This document shows positions 23,696 through 24,734 of a stretch of 24,734 bases of DNA, piece after piece. The DNA lies in NCBI GenBank assembly GCA_015521265.1, contig WAON01000050.1:1-24734 (forward strand). Direction: 5' to 3'. The notes beneath the pieces were generated by a model. The model made no database searches. It was not told the DNA's origin and saw only the letters and a program-made list of their open reading frames with translations. Position numbers and translations under genes: made by a program. Within the stretch, counting starts at the first letter, position 1, and the number at the start of each line of letters is the position of its first letter. Source of the DNA: Desulfurococcales archaeon. GTDB taxonomy: Archaea > Thermoproteota > Thermoprotei_A > Sulfolobales > Desulfurococcaceae.

Positions 23696-23998
23696 TTGAA
23701 GAGAATTGAAATATTCTATGACGCATTAACGGAGTATATTAAGAGGATGGGCGGCCACCTCCTCATAGATAAGCACGGCATCGTCGATGTATACCTCCCA
23801 GTAGTAATTGAGGAGGTTCCGGGGGGAGTACAGTACCACTTGATCGGAAAGATCCTTGGAGATAGGGTGGTCGTTGAGAAATGCATAGTAATGTATGAAG
23901 ATGAAATACATGAAGTAGACCCCTCGGAGCTGGAGGGATGGGCGAACTACGTAAACACGAGTTTTAGGAGAATAATATCTAGCCCTGAGGAAAAGTAA
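23696..23998 (+). CDS. Small hypothetical soluble protein (100 residues)
   Basis: A 100-residue protein with no signal peptide or membrane segment. It has an N-terminal amphipathic helix (KRIEIFYDALTEYIKRM), a set of strands with a Gly-Gly turn (VDVYLPVVIEEVPGGVQYHLIGKI, RVVVEKCIVMYEDEI), and a second helix (PSELEGWANYVNTSFRRI). The alpha-beta-alpha layout is that of a compact single domain. I do not recognise the family. The start is a TTG preceded at 8 bases by GGTGAGG; the first in-frame ATG is residue 18 and would remove the first helix. It lies 44 bases upstream of the ferredoxin oxidoreductase gene in the same direction and may be co-transcribed with it, but nothing in its sequence links it to that enzyme. 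Confidence 0.7.
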   Translation: MKRIEIFYDALTEYIKRMGGHLLIDKHGIVDVYLPVVIEEVPGGVQYHLIGKILGDRVVVEKCIVMYEDEIHEVDPSELEGWANYVNTSFRRIISSPEEK

Positions 23999-24026
23999 GC
24001 CCTCTACATATATCCACGAACTAGTT

Positions 24027-24034
24027 AGGAGGGG
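24027..24034 (+). promoter_or_regulatory. Ribosome binding site of the oxidoreductase gene
   Basis: AGGAGGGG ends 8 bases before the ATG at 24043 and is a strong archaeal Shine-Dalgarno match. A TATA-like CTACATATATCC at about 24003-24014 would place a start site near 24034, within or after this site, so a separate promoter is possible but not certain. Confidence 0.6.
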
Positions 24035-24042
24035 ATTAATAC

Positions 24043-24734
24043 ATGGCGTCTAAAAACACGATCCAGATCCTTATAGGAGGCCCGGCTGGAAGCGGTAATA
24101 TTACAGCCGGACTAGTCCTCGCCCGAGCCCTTCACCATCAAGGATATTATGTGATCGGGGTATCGGAGTATCCAAGCCTTATCCGAGGCGGGCATACAGC
24201 TTACTGGGTTCGAGGAGGCGTCGAGGAAGTATATGAGCTCGAGGATAGAACGGATTATGTCGTAGCCTTCGACCAGGACACAATAGATAAGCATGGATGG
24301 GAGTTTACAGGGGAGACCATACTAGTATACGATACAAAAACAGTCTCAAAACCCCCAAGCCATACAAGAAACATACCATTCCCATTCAGGGAAGTATTGA
24401 GGGAGTACAAGCTTAAACCAATAACTATGAATATGCTCGCAGTAGGAGTTATATCAGCATTAATGGGTATACCGTTGGATATTGTTAAGTGGAGTATTGG
24501 GAAGCAGTTTATTGGGAAGGAGCAGGTTGTGCAGGATAATGTTAAGAGCATGCTGATCGGTTATGAGAAGGCTTCAACGATGAAACAGGAATACGAGCCG
24601 CCTAGGCTTGGAGAACCACCACATAGGCCCCCCAGAGTACTATTAACGGGTAACGAAGCAGTCTCAACGGGTTTCGTAGCAGGCGGTTTACAGTTCTACG
24701 TAGCCTACCCGATGACACCGGCCTCACCTATACT
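24043..24734 (+). CDS. 2-oxoacid:ferredoxin oxidoreductase, fused gamma-alpha subunit (3' end beyond the window)
   Basis: This gene runs off the right edge; 230 codons are visible. The enzyme oxidatively decarboxylates 2-oxoacids with coenzyme A and thiamine diphosphate, reducing ferredoxin, in central carbon metabolism in the cytoplasm. Residues ~8-170 are the gamma domain: IQILIGGPAGSGNITAGLVLARAL, then GVSEYPSLIRGGHTAYWVR, the family's 'eyps.iRGGhs' motif. After a Pro-rich linker (EPPRLGEPPHRPPRV) the alpha domain begins with LTGNEAVSTGFVAGGLQFYVAYPMTPASP. The conserved YPITP motif, which is involved in substrate and CoA handling in characterised crenarchaeal enzymes, appears here as YPMTP. 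The gamma-alpha fusion is typical of crenarchaeal and many other archaeal enzymes of about 600 residues. A beta subunit gene is expected to follow. Substrate (pyruvate, 2-oxoglutarate or another) cannot be decided from this part. Confidence 0.9.
   Translation, partial: MASKNTIQILIGGPAGSGNITAGLVLARALHHQGYYVIGVSEYPSLIRGGHTAYWVRGGVEEVYELEDRTDYVVAFDQDTIDKHGWEFTGETILVYDTKTVSKPPSHTRNIPFPFREVLREYKLKPITMNMLAVGVISALMGIPLDIVKWSIGKQFIGKEQVVQDNVKSMLIGYEKASTMKQEYEPPRLGEPPHRPPRVLLTGNEAVSTGFVAGGLQFYVAYPMTPASPI

Noticed and set aside
1..24734. Mobile element or integration boundary
   Set aside because: No transposase, integrase, tRNA-end attachment duplication or terminal inverted repeats were seen. Codon usage looks uniform across the window by eye.

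Overview
The window looks like chromosomal DNA from a hyperthermophilic archaeon, most probably a crenarchaeon of the Desulfurococcales type. That placement is inference, not a database match. The reasons are: AT-rich archaeal promoters with TATA boxes just upstream of starts; Shine-Dalgarno sequences of the GGAGG/GGTGAT type; GTG and TTG starts; Arg codons dominated by AGG/AGA and Ile codons by ATA; surface proteins with an archaeal signal peptide and a C-terminal membrane anchor; a Cmr (type III-B) CRISPR effector; and a 2-oxoacid:ferredoxin oxidoreductase whose gamma and alpha parts are fused. There are no tRNA, rRNA, CRISPR repeat or insertion sequence genes. Coding density is high and no gene-free stretch exceeds about 150 bases.

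Layout. (1) 1-3361, minus strand: the 5' part of a type III-B CRISPR effector operon. It reads right to left as an unrecognised helical protein, Cmr4, a Cmr5-like small subunit and Cmr1 (cut by the left edge). Spacing is tight, with one start-stop overlap, and a near-leaderless promoter lies just upstream. The Cmr1 gene runs off the window and is easily missed. (2) 3481-5052, minus strand: a secreted, tail-anchored protein with DOMON/CBM9-like (carbohydrate-binding type) domains. (3) 5297-21382, plus strand: one uninterrupted 16,086-base gene for a 5361-residue surface protein, which takes up about two thirds of the window. (4) 21424-22305 (minus) and 22446-23603 (plus): two more small secreted, tail-anchored proteins, divergently transcribed. 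(5) 23696-24734, plus strand: a 100-residue protein of unknown role, then the start of a 2-oxoacid:ferredoxin oxidoreductase alpha subunit cut by the right edge.

How it may work together. The four proteins in 3481-23603 all have a signal peptide, an all-beta glycosylation-prone ectodomain and a single C-terminal membrane helix with a short tail. They look like a cell-surface locus. The giant protein is built in blocks: signal peptide, a Tyr-rich N-terminal module, about nineteen prealbumin/CNA-B-like repeats, seven CARDB repeats, assorted beta-sandwiches, an unusual Gly-rich amphipathic beta region, a propeller-like region, twelve Ig-like repeats (seven of exactly 87 residues), a Thr/Pro stalk and the membrane anchor. 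Its architecture suggests a very long filament projecting from the membrane through the surface layer, with adhesion or envelope scaffolding as the likely job. Its putative promoter sits inside an inverted repeat, as does that of the divergent pair downstream, so shared regulation is possible. The flanking Cmr operon and ferredoxin oxidoreductase look functionally unrelated.
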